Positions 46,960 through 56,285 of a stretch of 64,000 nt of DNA are shown one piece after another (the first letter of the stretch is position 1; each line of letters opens with the position of its first letter). Source of the stretch: an uncultured Flavobacteriaceae bacterium (GTDB taxonomy: Bacteria > Bacteroidota > Bacteroidia > Flavobacteriales > Flavobacteriaceae). Position numbers and translations under genes: made by a program. Location of the stretch: contig CANLUS010000007.1 in assembly GCA_947494325.1 (NCBI GenBank), positions 178,164 through 242,163 of the forward strand. The letters run 5' to 3'. The notes under the pieces are model-generated. The model had not been told where the DNA came from, searched no databases, and saw only the letters and a list, made by a program, of their open reading frames with translations.

Positions 46960-47538
46960 TTATTTTTTCGGAAATTTCATGCGATAATCAGCATCAACTT
47001 TGCCCTTAGATATATTTTCTAGTTTCTTTTTTAGTAATCTTTTCTTTAAAGAAGATAGTTTATCCGTAAATAAAACCCCTTCAATATGATCATACTCATG
47101 TTGAATAACTCTTGCTGCAAGTCCGCCAACTGTTTCGGTATGCTTTTTAAAATTTTCATCTAGATACTCTATGGTCACCGTTTCTTCACGTGACACATCT
47201 TCATTGATATTTGGTATACTCAAACATCCTTCGCTAAAAGACCATTTCGCCCCTTCTTCTTTGATTATTTTAGCATTGATGAAAACTTTTTTATATCCTT
47301 TTAAAAAAGTACGTTCTTTTTCATCTAATTCATCATCTTCTGCAAAAGGAGCAGTGTCAACTAAAAAAAGACGAATGGCTTTTCCAATTTGAGGAGCAGC
47401 TAAACCAACACCTCTGGCATTTTTCATGGTGTCTTTCATATTAGAAATTAGGGTATCCAATTCTGGATAATTTTTGTCTATTTCTAAACCTACTTTCCGT
47501 AAAACAGGATCTCCGTACGCTATGATCGGTAATACCAT
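46960..47538 (-). CDS. def: Peptide deformylase
   Basis: Def removes the formyl group from N-terminal methionine of new proteins. The 192-residue enzyme has motif 1 GVGLAAPQIG (about 43-52), motif 2 EGCLSIP with metal ligand Cys105, and motif 3 QHEYDHIEG with His147, Glu148 and His151. It heads a minus-strand operon with DUF5606 and mazG from its own promoter (47563-47594). Confidence 0.97.
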   Translation of the reverse strand: MVLPIIAYGDPVLRKVGLEIDKNYPELDTLISNMKDTMKNARGVGLAAPQIGKAIRLFLVDTAPFAEDDELDEKERTFLKGYKKVFINAKIIKEEGAKWSFSEGCLSIPNINEDVSREETVTIEYLDENFKKHTETVGGLAARVIQHEYDHIEGVLFTDKLSSLKKRLLKKKLENISKGKVDADYRMKFPKK

Positions 47539-47562
47539 ATTAGTTTTTTAAAATATTGGGTG

Positions 47563-47594
47563 CAAAAGTACAAATAATAAAACTCAAATTTCAA
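47563..47594 (-). promoter_or_regulatory. Promoter of def-DUF5606-mazG
   Basis: On the minus strand TTG (47592-47594), a 21-base spacer and TACTTTTG (47563-47570) match both boxes of the Bacteroidota promoter. The leader is 24 bases. Confidence 0.65.
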
Positions 47595-47661
47595 ATTTCA
47601 TTAAGAATCAACTGAATTTTCATTGTTTGTATTTGTAGTCTTAATATTGCGTTAATTGGTG

Positions 47662-48072
47662 TTATTTGTTATAGAGATACGACTGTAATATGATAGTGGC
47701 ACTAATTTCATCGATTAATGCTTTATTTTGTCGTTGCTTTTTTTTAAGTCCACCATCAATCATTGTTTGAAAAGCCATTTTAGATGTAAAACGTTCATCA
47801 ACTCTTTTAATCGGTATTTGTGGAAATTCCTGAGTCATTTTTTCGATAAAAGGTTGAATAAGAATCTCACTTTGTGAAGGGGTATTATCCATTCGTTTTG
47901 GCTCTCCAACCAAAAATAATTCTACTGGTTCTTTTTTTAGATATTCCTTCATGTAAGTAAAAAAGGAAGCTGTATCGATCGTAGTAAGTCCGGAAGCAAT
48001 TATTTGCAGCTCATCTGTAACTGCAAGACCCGTTCTTTTTTTGCCATAATCTATCGCTAAAATACGCCCCAT
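47662..48072 (-). CDS. ruvX: Putative pre-16S rRNA nuclease / Holliday junction resolvase YqgF family
   Basis: The 136-residue protein has the YqgF RNase H-fold motif MGRILAIDYGKKRTGLAVTD with the first catalytic aspartate, the EPKRMD loop, and RVDERFTSKMAF with the acidic residues of the active site. Family members help mature 16S rRNA ends. It stands 123 bases upstream of def, on the same strand, and opposite dapD. Confidence 0.93.
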   Translation of the reverse strand: MGRILAIDYGKKRTGLAVTDELQIIASGLTTIDTASFFTYMKEYLKKEPVELFLVGEPKRMDNTPSQSEILIQPFIEKMTQEFPQIPIKRVDERFTSKMAFQTMIDGGLKKKQRQNKALIDEISATIILQSYLYNK

Positions 48073-48146
48073 GTTGAAATTTTACACAAAAATAAGTTTT
48101 ATGTTAGAACTATAGAAAATATTATGCCATTATTAAATGAAGAGAT

Positions 48147-48154
48147 TATATTTG
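48147..48154 (+). promoter_or_regulatory. -7 element of dapD
   Basis: TATATTTG fits TAnnTTTG, with 18 bases to the start codon. No -33 TTG is clear. Confidence 0.45.
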
Positions 48155-48172
48155 CTGAAAAATAATCTATAG

Positions 48173-48988
48173 ATGACAGAATTACAAAACACCATTGAGA
48201 AAGCTTGGGATAATAGAGCATTATTATCAGAAGATGTAACCATAAATGCCATTAGAAAAGTGGTGGATTTATTAGATGTAGGAGAATTACGAGTTGCTGA
48301 ACCTACCAATGATGGTTGGCAAGTAAATGAATGGGTAAAAAAGGCTGTTGTGTTGTATTTCCCTATTCAAAAAATGGAGGTTTTAGAAGCTGGTATTTTT
48401 GAATATCATGATAAAATTCCGTTAAAACGTGGTTATCAATCAAAAGGAATTCGTGTTGTGCCAAATGCAGTTGCAAGACATGGTGCGTACATTTCTGGAG
48501 GCACAATATTAATGCCTAGCTACGTGAATATAGGAGCTTACGTCGATGAAGGTACGATGGTAGATACATGGGCCACTGTAGGAAGTTGTGCTCAGATAGG
48601 TAAAAATGTTCATTTAAGTGGCGGTGTTGGTATTGGGGGAGTTTTAGAACCTTTACAAGCTGCACCCGTAATTATAGAAGATGGTGCTTTCATAGGTTCT
48701 AGATGTATAGTTGTAGAAGGGGTAAGAGTTGAAAAAGAGGCTGTGTTAGGAGCAAATGTAGTATTAACAATGAGTACTAAAATTATTGATGTTATGGGAG
48801 ATGAACCGATAGAAATGAAAGGAAGAGTGCCGGCAAGATCGGTGGTAATACCCGGAAGTTATACTAAAAAGTTTGCTGCAGGAGAATATCAAGTACCATG
48901 TGCCTTGATTATTGGTAAGCGTAAAGAAAGCACCAATAAAAAAACATCTCTAAACGATGCTTTAAGAGAATACGATGTTGCTGTCTAA
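48173..48988 (+). CDS. dapD: 2,3,4,5-tetrahydropyridine-2,6-dicarboxylate N-succinyltransferase
   Basis: DapD uses succinyl-CoA on tetrahydrodipicolinate, on the succinylase branch of the diaminopimelate route. The 271-residue protein has a hexapeptide-repeat left-handed helix with IRVVPNAVARHGAYI, VNIGAYVDEGTMVDTWA and GGVGIGGVLEPLQA. It pairs with dapF, located at the other end of the window. The gene ends two bases before the convergent LPS kinase-like gene. Confidence 0.97.
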   Translation: MTELQNTIEKAWDNRALLSEDVTINAIRKVVDLLDVGELRVAEPTNDGWQVNEWVKKAVVLYFPIQKMEVLEAGIFEYHDKIPLKRGYQSKGIRVVPNAVARHGAYISGGTILMPSYVNIGAYVDEGTMVDTWATVGSCAQIGKNVHLSGGVGIGGVLEPLQAAPVIIEDGAFIGSRCIVVEGVRVEKEAVLGANVVLTMSTKIIDVMGDEPIEMKGRVPARSVVIPGSYTKKFAAGEYQVPCALIIGKRKESTNKKTSLNDALREYDVAV

Positions 48989-48990
48989 TT

Positions 48991-49758
48991 CTATTTAAGA
49001 TCGTATTTTCTATTTAGAAGGATACTCTTAATACGTTTTTCATTGTCGAACTTCTTATGAAATTGTTGGTTGTAAGACCACATTTTTTCAAAAACTTCAG
49101 TTGCATCTTTTTGAATTAACTTAGCGTAGTTACTGGCAATTTTTTCTACTAAGGTTTTCTTGCGCGTTAATCTCGCGAAATTTTTTAAACGTTGTTCGTA
49201 GTTTAACTCGCCAAATTTCATGCGATTTAGATCAACCAAATAGAAATCATATTGATCATTCTTTTTTACAATCAGTGTATTCCCTGGCGAATGGTCTAAA
49301 AATTCTACACCTTTTTCATGTAGGTCAAACGTAAATGATGTAAAACCTTTCACGATGTTTTCATGATCTGGATAATCAGGTTCATCGATAAGGGTTCTAA
49401 AGGTAATGTTATAAGGAATAAATTCGCTTATATAATAGCTATTCTGTAATCCGATAAAATTGAAATTTTCAATATAAGCTACAGAAGGAGGCGTTTTTAT
49501 ACCTAATTCTAACAAAGTGCTGGCATATTCGAATGAACGTTTGGCCTTTGAAGCTCGAAAATATTTGTAAATAATCTGGTTAAACAGCAAAGGTTTTTTA
49601 AAGGACTTAACTACGAAGGTAGTTCCATTTATTGTTACCTTTTTGATAGAGTTACGCTTACCGGTATCAAAAGAGTTATCGTACGAATCAAATTCTGCAA
49701 TAATTCTTAAAATATCATCTTTAAATGATTCATATTTGTGACTAACGTAAATTCCCAT
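48991..49758 (-). CDS. Lipopolysaccharide kinase-like protein (Kdo kinase/WaaP/InaA family)
   Basis: The 255-residue protein has a kinase fold: a VVKSF lysine motif near residue 50, the catalytic loop FLDHSPGNTL with the aspartate and asparagine, and a metal-binding aspartate in LVDLNRMKFG. Members phosphorylate Kdo or heptose of lipid A core. It is divergent from the GT2 gene with only 32 bases between, in a surface-glycan cluster, which supports a role in LPS core phosphorylation. Its -7 box is four bases from the start codon. Confidence 0.8.
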   Translation of the reverse strand: MGIYVSHKYESFKDDILRIIAEFDSYDNSFDTGKRNSIKKVTINGTTFVVKSFKKPLLFNQIIYKYFRASKAKRSFEYASTLLELGIKTPPSVAYIENFNFIGLQNSYYISEFIPYNITFRTLIDEPDYPDHENIVKGFTSFTFDLHEKGVEFLDHSPGNTLIVKKNDQYDFYLVDLNRMKFGELNYEQRLKNFARLTRKKTLVEKIASNYAKLIQKDATEVFEKMWSYNQQFHKKFDNEKRIKSILLNRKYDLK

Positions 49759-49762
49759 CTGG

Positions 49763-49770
49763 CAAAAATA
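49763..49770 (-). promoter_or_regulatory. -7 element of the LPS kinase-like gene, apparently leaderless
   Basis: On the minus strand TATTTTTG fits TAnnTTTG four bases before the ATG. No -33 TTG at the right distance is seen. Confidence 0.4.
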
Positions 49771-49790
49771 GCATTTATAGGGAATTTATT

Positions 49791-50603
49791 ATGCAGAATG
49801 ATAAAACAAATACTAAATTTACGCCTTACAAAAAACAGGTATTGATCGAGTCAACAAAAATAACGGCAATCATCCCAACATTGAATGAAGAATTCAATAT
49901 TGAAGCGGCGATAAAATCTGTTAGATTTGCTGATGAAATTATTGTTATTGATTCTTTTAGTGATGATGAAACTGTTACTTTGGCGCAAAATCTTGGTGTT
50001 CAAGTAGTTCAGCGAGTATTTGATAATTTTTCTTCTCAAAAAAATTATGCAATCGATCTGGCGAAACACGATTGGATTTATGTTTTGGATGCTGATGAAC
50101 GTGTGAATGAAGAGTTAAAAGATGAAATCCTGAACGCTGTTCGAACTGCCAATGATTGTGTTGGGTTTTATATTTACAGGGCTTTTTATTTTTTTGATAG
50201 AAAAATAAATTATGGAGGATGGCAACGAGACAAAGTCATTCGATTATTTAGAAAAGACACATGTAAATATGATGGTAAATTAGTACACGAACTTATCGAA
50301 TACGATGGTGAAATAGGTTTTTTGAAAAATAAAATCGATCACTATTCATACCAGAATTATGATTATTATTCGATTAAATTAGATCAATATACGTCGCTTC
50401 AAGCGGAAGAGTTATTTAAAAAGAAGCGAAAAGTCAACGCTTATCATGTCATTATCAAACCGATTTATAGATTTTGTTCTCACTATATTTTGAGATTGGG
50501 GTTTTTAGATGGTTTTCCAGGTTTTGTATTGGCCAATCATCATGCTTATGGTGTTTTTACCCGATACGTAAAGTTATGGCTCTTATATAAAAATAATAAG
50601 TAG
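49791..50603 (+). CDS. Family 2 glycosyltransferase (WaaE/KdtX-like)
   Basis: The 270-residue enzyme has the GT-A pattern: IIPTLNEEFNIEAAIKSV, then DEIIVIDSFSDDET and YVLDADERV, the metal-binding DxD-like site. The GGWQRDKVIRLFRKD segment is typical of LPS-core glucosyltransferases of the WaaE type. It uses a nucleotide sugar at the cytoplasmic face of the membrane. It begins a run of surface-glycan genes and is divergent from the LPS kinase-like gene. Confidence 0.85.
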   Translation: MQNDKTNTKFTPYKKQVLIESTKITAIIPTLNEEFNIEAAIKSVRFADEIIVIDSFSDDETVTLAQNLGVQVVQRVFDNFSSQKNYAIDLAKHDWIYVLDADERVNEELKDEILNAVRTANDCVGFYIYRAFYFFDRKINYGGWQRDKVIRLFRKDTCKYDGKLVHELIEYDGEIGFLKNKIDHYSYQNYDYYSIKLDQYTSLQAEELFKKKRKVNAYHVIIKPIYRFCSHYILRLGFLDGFPGFVLANHHAYGVFTRYVKLWLLYKNNK

Positions 50604-50662
50604 ATGTTGTTGATTAATACTGCTAATTTAGGAGCATTACATTTACCTAAATTATTCACATT

Positions 50663-51574
50663 ATGATAAAATCAGTGGAAATGTTCATTGCAAGAATGAT
50701 GCGAAAAATGCGATTTTTGCCTCCGAAAATTTATGCAACATATCATTATAAGTATTTTACTGGGAAAAAGTTAGATTTAGAGAATCCTAAAGAATTTAAT
50801 GAGAAAATTCAATGGCTAAAGGTTTTTTATCATCCGAAAATCTTAGTACAGCTGGTTGATAAATATGCCGTTCGTGCCTATGTGGAAGAGAAAATAGGGG
50901 CTCAATATCTCAATGAAATATATAATGTTTATAATTCACCAGAAGAGATTGTGTATGAAGAATTACCGCAAAAGTTTGTGATTAAGGCGACGCATGCAAG
51001 TAGTTATAATTTAATTGTGACTAATAAAGATGAACTTAATAAGGCTAAAGTTGGTAAATTGTTCAAAAAATGGCTTAATATTAATCAGTATTATCGAATG
51101 GGGCAGGAGTGGGCCTACAAAGATGTGCAACCTAGGTTGATCACTGAGAAGTTTTTAAAAGACGATGGTGTAACTTCGTTAATCGACTATAAATTTTATT
51201 GCTTCAGTGGTGAGGCGAAATTAATGGAAGTACATCTAGATAGAATTGAAAATCATAAGAGAGCATTTTATGATCTAGATTTTAATCGATTGCCATTTAG
51301 ATATGTATCTGTTGAGAAAAGTATTTCAACCGAGGTTGAAAAACCTAGTAATTTTGAGGAAATGAAGAATCTATCTGAAACTCTGGCGGCTGATTTCCCT
51401 TTTGTTCGTGTTGATTTCTATTCGATTAAAGGAAAATCTATTTTTGGTGAAATGACATTTTATCCTTCAGATGGCAGAAAAGATATCCATCCAGATGAAT
51501 ACAATGCAATTTTGGGAGGTTACATAGAGTTACCAAAATTGAGTTCAGGTGAACAATGTATTACCGAGATTTAA
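50663..51574 (+). CDS. TupA-like ATP-grasp protein
   Basis: The 303-residue protein fits the TupA-like ATP-grasp family of polysaccharide clusters. Signs are NPKEFNEKIQWLKVF, DKYAVRAYVEEKIG, KFVIKATHAS and DYKFYCFSGEAKLMEVHLD, and FPFVRVDFYSIKGKSIFGE at the metal-binding end. TupA itself joins glutamate/glucuronate in teichuronopeptide synthesis; here it may attach an amino acid or other carboxylate to a glycan. It sits between a GT2 and a Stealth gene. Confidence 0.8.
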   Translation: MIKSVEMFIARMMRKMRFLPPKIYATYHYKYFTGKKLDLENPKEFNEKIQWLKVFYHPKILVQLVDKYAVRAYVEEKIGAQYLNEIYNVYNSPEEIVYEELPQKFVIKATHASSYNLIVTNKDELNKAKVGKLFKKWLNINQYYRMGQEWAYKDVQPRLITEKFLKDDGVTSLIDYKFYCFSGEAKLMEVHLDRIENHKRAFYDLDFNRLPFRYVSVEKSISTEVEKPSNFEEMKNLSETLAADFPFVRVDFYSIKGKSIFGEMTFYPSDGRKDIHPDEYNAILGGYIELPKLSSGEQCITEI

Positions 51575-51621
51575 AAGATACTTTTATCTTTTGTTCAATG
51601 TAATCGTTATTACTACAAATT

Positions 51622-52566
51622 ATGACAGAAAATAATTATAAAGAACACCCAATTGATGCCGTTATTTTATGGGTAGATGGTAATGATGAAAAACATAAAG
51701 AGAAAATTCGACCATATGTAAAGGATCCACAAACTATCTCTTCAAAAAAATTTAGAACAAGATTTGATCAAGTGAATGAAATCAAGTTCACGATTGATTC
51801 GATTCTTAAGTATGCGTCATTTGTTAGAAATATCTATATCGTTACTGATGAGCAAATACCTTATTTTTTAGTCGAAAAAAATACTGAGAATAAGTATAAC
51901 AAGGTGTCGATTATTGATCATAAAGAAATCTTTGTTGGATTTGAAAAGTTTTTACCTACGTTTAATTGCAGACCTATTGAAACTTGTATCTACAAAATAC
52001 CCAATTTAGCAGAGCATTTTATTTACTTCAATGATGATTTTTTTCTTATCAATGAAACCAAAGTAGGAGACTTTTACGAAAATGGAGTTCCTGTTTTAAG
52101 GGGGAAATGGCAGAAATTTGACAAAGACATATTTTACAAAAAGTTCAAAAAAATAAGATATGGTCATAAGGCAGCTCAGCAAAAGGCGGCTCAGCTAATG
52201 GGATTTGACAAGTATTATAATTTTAAGCATACACCTCATCCGATGCGAAAATCTACTTTTGAAACATATTTTGCCGCCAATAAAGAAGTCTTTCTGGAAA
52301 ATATAAAATATAAATTTAGAGATAAGGAACAATTTACTCCGCAAGGTTTGGCAAATCATATTGAAATAAAAAATGAAACTTGTGTCTTAAAGAGCGATTT
52401 ACAATTGATGTATTTTAGGTCTTATAAAAAACCCTTGTATTGGTATAAGTATAAATTAAATAATATGGCGAAAGGAAAGTTATTTCTTGGCTTGCAAAGC
52501 TTAGATCTTTGTCCGCCACTAATTTTAAACTACATACTTCCTTGGTTAAAAAAACGTGTCGAATAG
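51622..52566 (+). CDS. Stealth-family capsular polysaccharide phosphotransferase
   Basis: The 314-residue protein has the Stealth CR1 motif IDAVILWVDGNDEKHKE at the N terminus, CR2 with the metal-binding FNCRPIETCIYKIPNL and FIYFNDDFFLINE, and a CR3-like HTPHPMRKSTFE. Stealth enzymes transfer hexose-1-phosphate from a nucleotide sugar to glycan chains, making phosphodiester-linked capsule polymers. With the GT2 and TupA-like genes upstream it forms a short polysaccharide modification cluster. Confidence 0.87.
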   Translation: MTENNYKEHPIDAVILWVDGNDEKHKEKIRPYVKDPQTISSKKFRTRFDQVNEIKFTIDSILKYASFVRNIYIVTDEQIPYFLVEKNTENKYNKVSIIDHKEIFVGFEKFLPTFNCRPIETCIYKIPNLAEHFIYFNDDFFLINETKVGDFYENGVPVLRGKWQKFDKDIFYKKFKKIRYGHKAAQQKAAQLMGFDKYYNFKHTPHPMRKSTFETYFAANKEVFLENIKYKFRDKEQFTPQGLANHIEIKNETCVLKSDLQLMYFRSYKKPLYWYKYKLNNMAKGKLFLGLQSLDLCPPLILNYILPWLKKRVE

Positions 52567-52627
52567 TAGAGATTTCGATGTTTAAAATAAACAATTTATG
52601 GAAGACATAAATTTACCAAACTAATCG

Positions 52628-52635
52628 TAATTTTG
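52628..52635 (+). promoter_or_regulatory. -7 element of tsaC-cca
   Basis: TAATTTTG fits TAnnTTTG about 22 bases before the tsaC start. A -33 TTG was not found. Confidence 0.45.
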
Positions 52636-52657
52636 CCGTTAGAAACTATTTGTGACC

Positions 52658-53221
52658 ATGATGCTTAAAGAGGTTGAAAATTCACTCAAAACCCTTGATA
52701 AAGGAGGTATTATCCTGTACCCTACAGATACTGTTTGGGGTTTAGGGTGCGATGCGACGAACGAAGTCGCCGTGAGCAAAATATATACTGCCAAAAAAAG
52801 AAATGAGACTAAAAGTCTCGTGGTGCTGGTTGATGGTATTGAAATGTTAGAAGAATATATCGTAGACATTCCACTAAAAGCATTGGAGTTACTGCAGAAT
52901 CCACCTAAACCAACCACTATTATTTATGATAATCCAAACGGATTGGCAGCGAATCTTTTAGCACAAGATAACACAGTAGCAATTCGAATTGCTCAAGACG
53001 AATTTTGTCAAAAATTGATTAGAAAATTTGGGAGGCCCATTGTTTCTACGTCGGCTAATATTAGTGAAAAACCCACGCCAACTTCTTTTAAGCAAATTGA
53101 GAGTGTTATTTTGAATGCGGTTGATTATATAGTAAATTTGTACCAAGATAAGACAATGGCTATACCTTCGAGAATAGTAAAAATTTTAAAAGGTGGAGCT
53201 CTTGAAATTATTAGAGAATAA
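52658..53221 (+). CDS. tsaC: L-threonylcarbamoyladenylate synthase
   Basis: TsaC/Sua5 makes threonylcarbamoyl-AMP from threonine, bicarbonate and ATP for tRNA t6A. The YrdC domain has [32 protein letters not shown] and [12 protein letters not shown]. It is the short form without a Sua5 C-terminal domain. The start could be GTG 52652 or ATG 52658/52661; I use the first ATG. The tsaD gene for the next step is at 13643-14674. The cca gene starts five bases after the stop. Confidence 0.93.
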   Translation: MMLKEVENSLKTLDKGGIILYPTDTVWGLGCDATNEVAVSKIYTAKKRNETKSLVVLVDGIEMLEEYIVDIPLKALELLQNPPKPTTIIYDNPNGLAANLLAQDNTVAIRIAQDEFCQKLIRKFGRPIVSTSANISEKPTPTSFKQIESVILNAVDYIVNLYQDKTMAIPSRIVKILKGGALEIIRE

Positions 53222-53225
53222 ATCT

Positions 53226-54650
53226 ATGCAACAGAATTATAAAGAAGCCCTCATTCCAGGAATATTCGAATATATCACAAAAGCATCTGAACTATTAAAT
53301 TTAGAATCATATGTTATTGGAGGTTATGTGCGTGATTTTTTGTTGCAACGAAAAAAAGTTGCTAAAGATATTGATATAGTTACTGTAGGAAGTGGAATTG
53401 AATTAGCTCGAAAAGTTGCTACTTTATTACCAAATACACCAAAAGTTCAAATTTTTAAAACCTATGGTACTGCAATGTTGCGTTTTGATGATATTGAGGT
53501 AGAATTTGTAGGAGCGAGAAAAGAATCATATACACAGGAAAGTAGAAATCCAGAAGTAGAGGCAGGGACATTAGAAGAAGATCAAAATAGACGCGACTTT
53601 ACAATTAATGCTTTGGCGATTAGTTTAAACAAATCGACTTATGGAGAACTAATAGATCCGTTTAACGGACTAGAAGATTTAGAAAAAGGAATTATAAAGA
53701 CACCTTTAGATCCCGATATTACCTATTCAGACGACCCTTTGCGAATGATGAGAGCAATACGTTTTGCTACGCAGTTAGATTTTATAATCGAACGAAAATC
53801 CTTAGATGCTATCGCCAAGAATGCAGAGAGAATCGATATCATCACTAGAGAGCGGATTGTAGATGAAATACATAAAATTATGTTGTCTGAAAAGCCGTCA
53901 AAAGGATTTGTACTCCTTGAAAAAACAGGTTTATTGAAGCGGTTTTTACCAGAATTAGTGGCCTTAAAGGGAATTGATGAAGTACAAGGTCAGAAACATA
54001 AAGATAATTTTTATCATACCTTAGAAGTTGTAGATAATATTTCTAAAAAAACAGATAAATTATGGTTGCGTTGGTCAGCGTTGTTACATGATATTGGTAA
54101 GGCTCCAACGAAACGATTCGATAAAAAAATTGGATGGACATTTCATGCTCATGAATTTGTAGGTTCAAAAATGGTGTATAAATTGTTTAAGCGATTGAAA
54201 ATGCCATTAAATGATAAAATGAAATACGTACAGAAGCTCGTGTTATTAAGTTCTCGCCCCGTGATTTTGGCAGAAGAGGTTACAGATTCAGCTGTACGTC
54301 GTTTAATTTTTGACGCAGGAAATGATATTGAAGATTTGATGATTCATTGTGAAGCCGATATTACAACAAAGAATGCTAAAAAGTTCAAGCAATACCATCA
54401 TAACTTCAAAATTGTACGTCAAAAAATTAAAGAGGTCGAAGAGCGTGATCGGGTACGTAATTTTCAACCGCCAATTTCTGGTGAATTGATTATGGAGACT
54501 TTCAAATTAAAACCGTGTAGAGAAATAGGTGTTCTAAAAGAAGCAGTTAAAGAAGCGATATTAGAAGGTGAAATAAACAATAATTACGATGAGGCTTATA
54601 AATTCATGTTGATGAAAGCAGAAGAAATGGGCTTATCGAAAGCTAAATAA
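53226..54650 (+). CDS. cca: CCA tRNA nucleotidyltransferase with HD domain
   Basis: I start at the ATG at 53226 ([12 protein letters not shown]), giving 474 residues; a more upstream ATG lies within tsaC. The head domain has [21 protein letters not shown] with the catalytic DxD (DID), [13 protein letters not shown], and [13 protein letters not shown]; the C-terminal part has an HD hydrolase motif [12 protein letters not shown]. It adds or repairs the 3' CCA of tRNAs. It is probably co-transcribed with tsaC, joining two tRNA-maturation genes. Confidence 0.94.
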   Translation: MQQNYKEALIPGIFEYITKASELLNLESYVIGGYVRDFLLQRKKVAKDIDIVTVGSGIELARKVATLLPNTPKVQIFKTYGTAMLRFDDIEVEFVGARKESYTQESRNPEVEAGTLEEDQNRRDFTINALAISLNKSTYGELIDPFNGLEDLEKGIIKTPLDPDITYSDDPLRMMRAIRFATQLDFIIERKSLDAIAKNAERIDIITRERIVDEIHKIMLSEKPSKGFVLLEKTGLLKRFLPELVALKGIDEVQGQKHKDNFYHTLEVVDNISKKTDKLWLRWSALLHDIGKAPTKRFDKKIGWTFHAHEFVGSKMVYKLFKRLKMPLNDKMKYVQKLVLLSSRPVILAEEVTDSAVRRLIFDAGNDIEDLMIHCEADITTKNAKKFKQYHHNFKIVRQKIKEVEERDRVRNFQPPISGELIMETFKLKPCREIGVLKEAVKEAILEGEINNNYDEAYKFMLMKAEEMGLSKAK

Positions 54651-54668
54651 ACAGTCAAATTATCGATT

Positions 54669-55058
54669 ATGAAATCTAGAACTATTAACGAATGGCATCA
54701 AATAGTAGCCGAAAAAAATATTGTTAAACTAGAGAAATTATTAGATGATAATGTAGTATTTCATTCTCCGGTAGTTCATACACCACAACAAGGTAAGAAA
54801 ATTACGCTTCTCTATTTAAAGGCTGCTTTTGAAGTTTTTTTTGACGATTCATTCTCGTATATAAAAGAAATTGAAGACGATCATTCTGCAGTACTAGAAT
54901 TTACCTTAGAAATAGATGGAATTATTGTGAATGGCGTTGATATGATTCAATGGAATAAAGATGGTAAGATTACAGAGTTCAAAGTAATGTTAAGACCCTT
55001 AAAAGCGGTGCATTTAATTCACCAAAAGATGGGGGTGTTGTTGGAAAAACTTAAGTAA
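54669..55058 (+). CDS. NTF2-like / SnoaL-like protein
   Basis: The 129-residue protein starts MKSRTINEWHQIVAEKNI and has the cone-shaped alpha+beta pattern of the NTF2-like superfamily (LLDDNVVFHSPVVHTPQQGKK, then VNGVDMIQWNKDGKITEF). Such proteins are small enzymes or ligand-binders; the substrate is unknown. It lies 18 bases after cca. Its stop is within a palindrome shared with the convergent MFS gene. Confidence 0.75.
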   Translation: MKSRTINEWHQIVAEKNIVKLEKLLDDNVVFHSPVVHTPQQGKKITLLYLKAAFEVFFDDSFSYIKEIEDDHSAVLEFTLEIDGIIVNGVDMIQWNKDGKITEFKVMLRPLKAVHLIHQKMGVLLEKLK

Positions 55059-55069
55059 TACCTACTTAA
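55051..55069. terminator. Short palindrome across two convergent stop codons
   Basis: TTAAGTA (55051-55057) pairs with TACTTAA (55063-55069), covering the stop codons of the NTF2-like gene and the MFS gene. The stem is short and AT-rich, so terminator activity is uncertain. Confidence 0.35.
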
Positions 55070-56244
55070 TTCCTTATTTCTGATTTAGATCGATATAGAT
55101 AGAAAATTCCTACGATTGGTCCAATAGCCAATATCATAAATAGTAAACGTATATTCAACATATTTAATAAAAAGTTGATAAGTTGAATGCTTATAATGGT
55201 AATCGCGAATCCAATACAATTGACAATTGTTAAGGCGGTTCCTCTATTTTCAGAAGGAGCGTTTTTTGCAACTAATGTTGAGAACAATGGTGAATCAGCG
55301 ATCACTACAAGTCCCCAAAAAATAAGGAATCCCAAATACAGATAAAGATTTGTATAAAATAGGAGTGGAGACACTAAACAGCAGCAACCAGATAATAATA
55401 ACGCTGTTGAAGCCGTTTTCTTAACTCCAAATTTTGAAGATATAAAACCTCCTAGTACGCATGCTATTCCTCCCAAACCTATTATTAGAAACGACCATAA
55501 TGGAATATTTAAATTCGTAGATGGATGTATTTGATGGTAAGTGGAGAGTAAAAGAGGTACAAAAGTCCAAAAAGCATAGAGTTCCCACATATGTCCGAAA
55601 TATCCAAATGCAGCTGCCCTAAATTTCTTAATTTTAAAAACCTTTATAAAACCTGAAAATTCTAATTTGGAGCTCTTTTGTCTGAAGGGACCATCTTTAA
55701 CAAATAGCAGTATTAAAAAACCTCCTAATACAGCAATTATTGAAGTGGCAATGAGTATGGAAGACCAAGATAGTTTAATTGAAAAGCCCTGTAAAAAATG
55801 AGGAAATGCAGTGCCTAATACAAGTGCACCTACCAAAAAACCTAAAGATTTACCTAGCCCTTCCTTATAGTAATCGGAGGCAATTTTCATTCCTACGGGG
55901 TATATTCCGGCAAGAAAAAAACCAGTTAAAAGTCGTAACAACAACAAACTCCCTAAGGTGTTTTGGTCATAAATTAGCGCAAAATTAAATATAGAAGCTA
56001 ATATGGCACTCATGAAAAAGATTCGAGAAGGAGAAAAACGGTCTGCAATTGCTAATAATGCGAATATAAATGTACCGCAGATAAAACCGAATTGAACGGC
56101 GGAGGTCAAATGACCTACAGTGTTTTCTGGAAGATTATAAACAACAGTCAAGTCATTAATAACCGCATTGCCAGCGAACCATAATGAGGTACAAAAGAAC
56201 TGTGAAATAACAATAATAGGCAGCACCCATTTTGAATGATTCAT
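55066..56244 (-). CDS. MFS transporter
   Basis: The 392-residue protein has about twelve hydrophobic helices and an MFS motif-A-like loop (ADRFSPSRIFF). The N-terminal SQFFCTSLWFAGNAVI resembles a group of MFS transporters of unknown substrate. It is the third gene of a minus-strand operon (SDR, FAD oxidoreductase, MFS) behind a TetR gene with operators, so it may export or import the compound handled by the two enzymes. Confidence 0.82.
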   Translation of the reverse strand: MNHSKWVLPIIVISQFFCTSLWFAGNAVINDLTVVYNLPENTVGHLTSAVQFGFICGTFIFALLAIADRFSPSRIFFMSAILASIFNFALIYDQNTLGSLLLLRLLTGFFLAGIYPVGMKIASDYYKEGLGKSLGFLVGALVLGTAFPHFLQGFSIKLSWSSILIATSIIAVLGGFLILLFVKDGPFRQKSSKLEFSGFIKVFKIKKFRAAAFGYFGHMWELYAFWTFVPLLLSTYHQIHPSTNLNIPLWSFLIIGLGGIACVLGGFISSKFGVKKTASTALLLSGCCCLVSPLLFYTNLYLYLGFLIFWGLVVIADSPLFSTLVAKNAPSENRGTALTIVNCIGFAITIISIQLINFLLNMLNIRLLFMILAIGPIVGIFYLYRSKSEIRN

Positions 56245-56285
56245 TGCTTAGTAGACTAATTTAATAAAGTCTTAAAAGTAACTAA

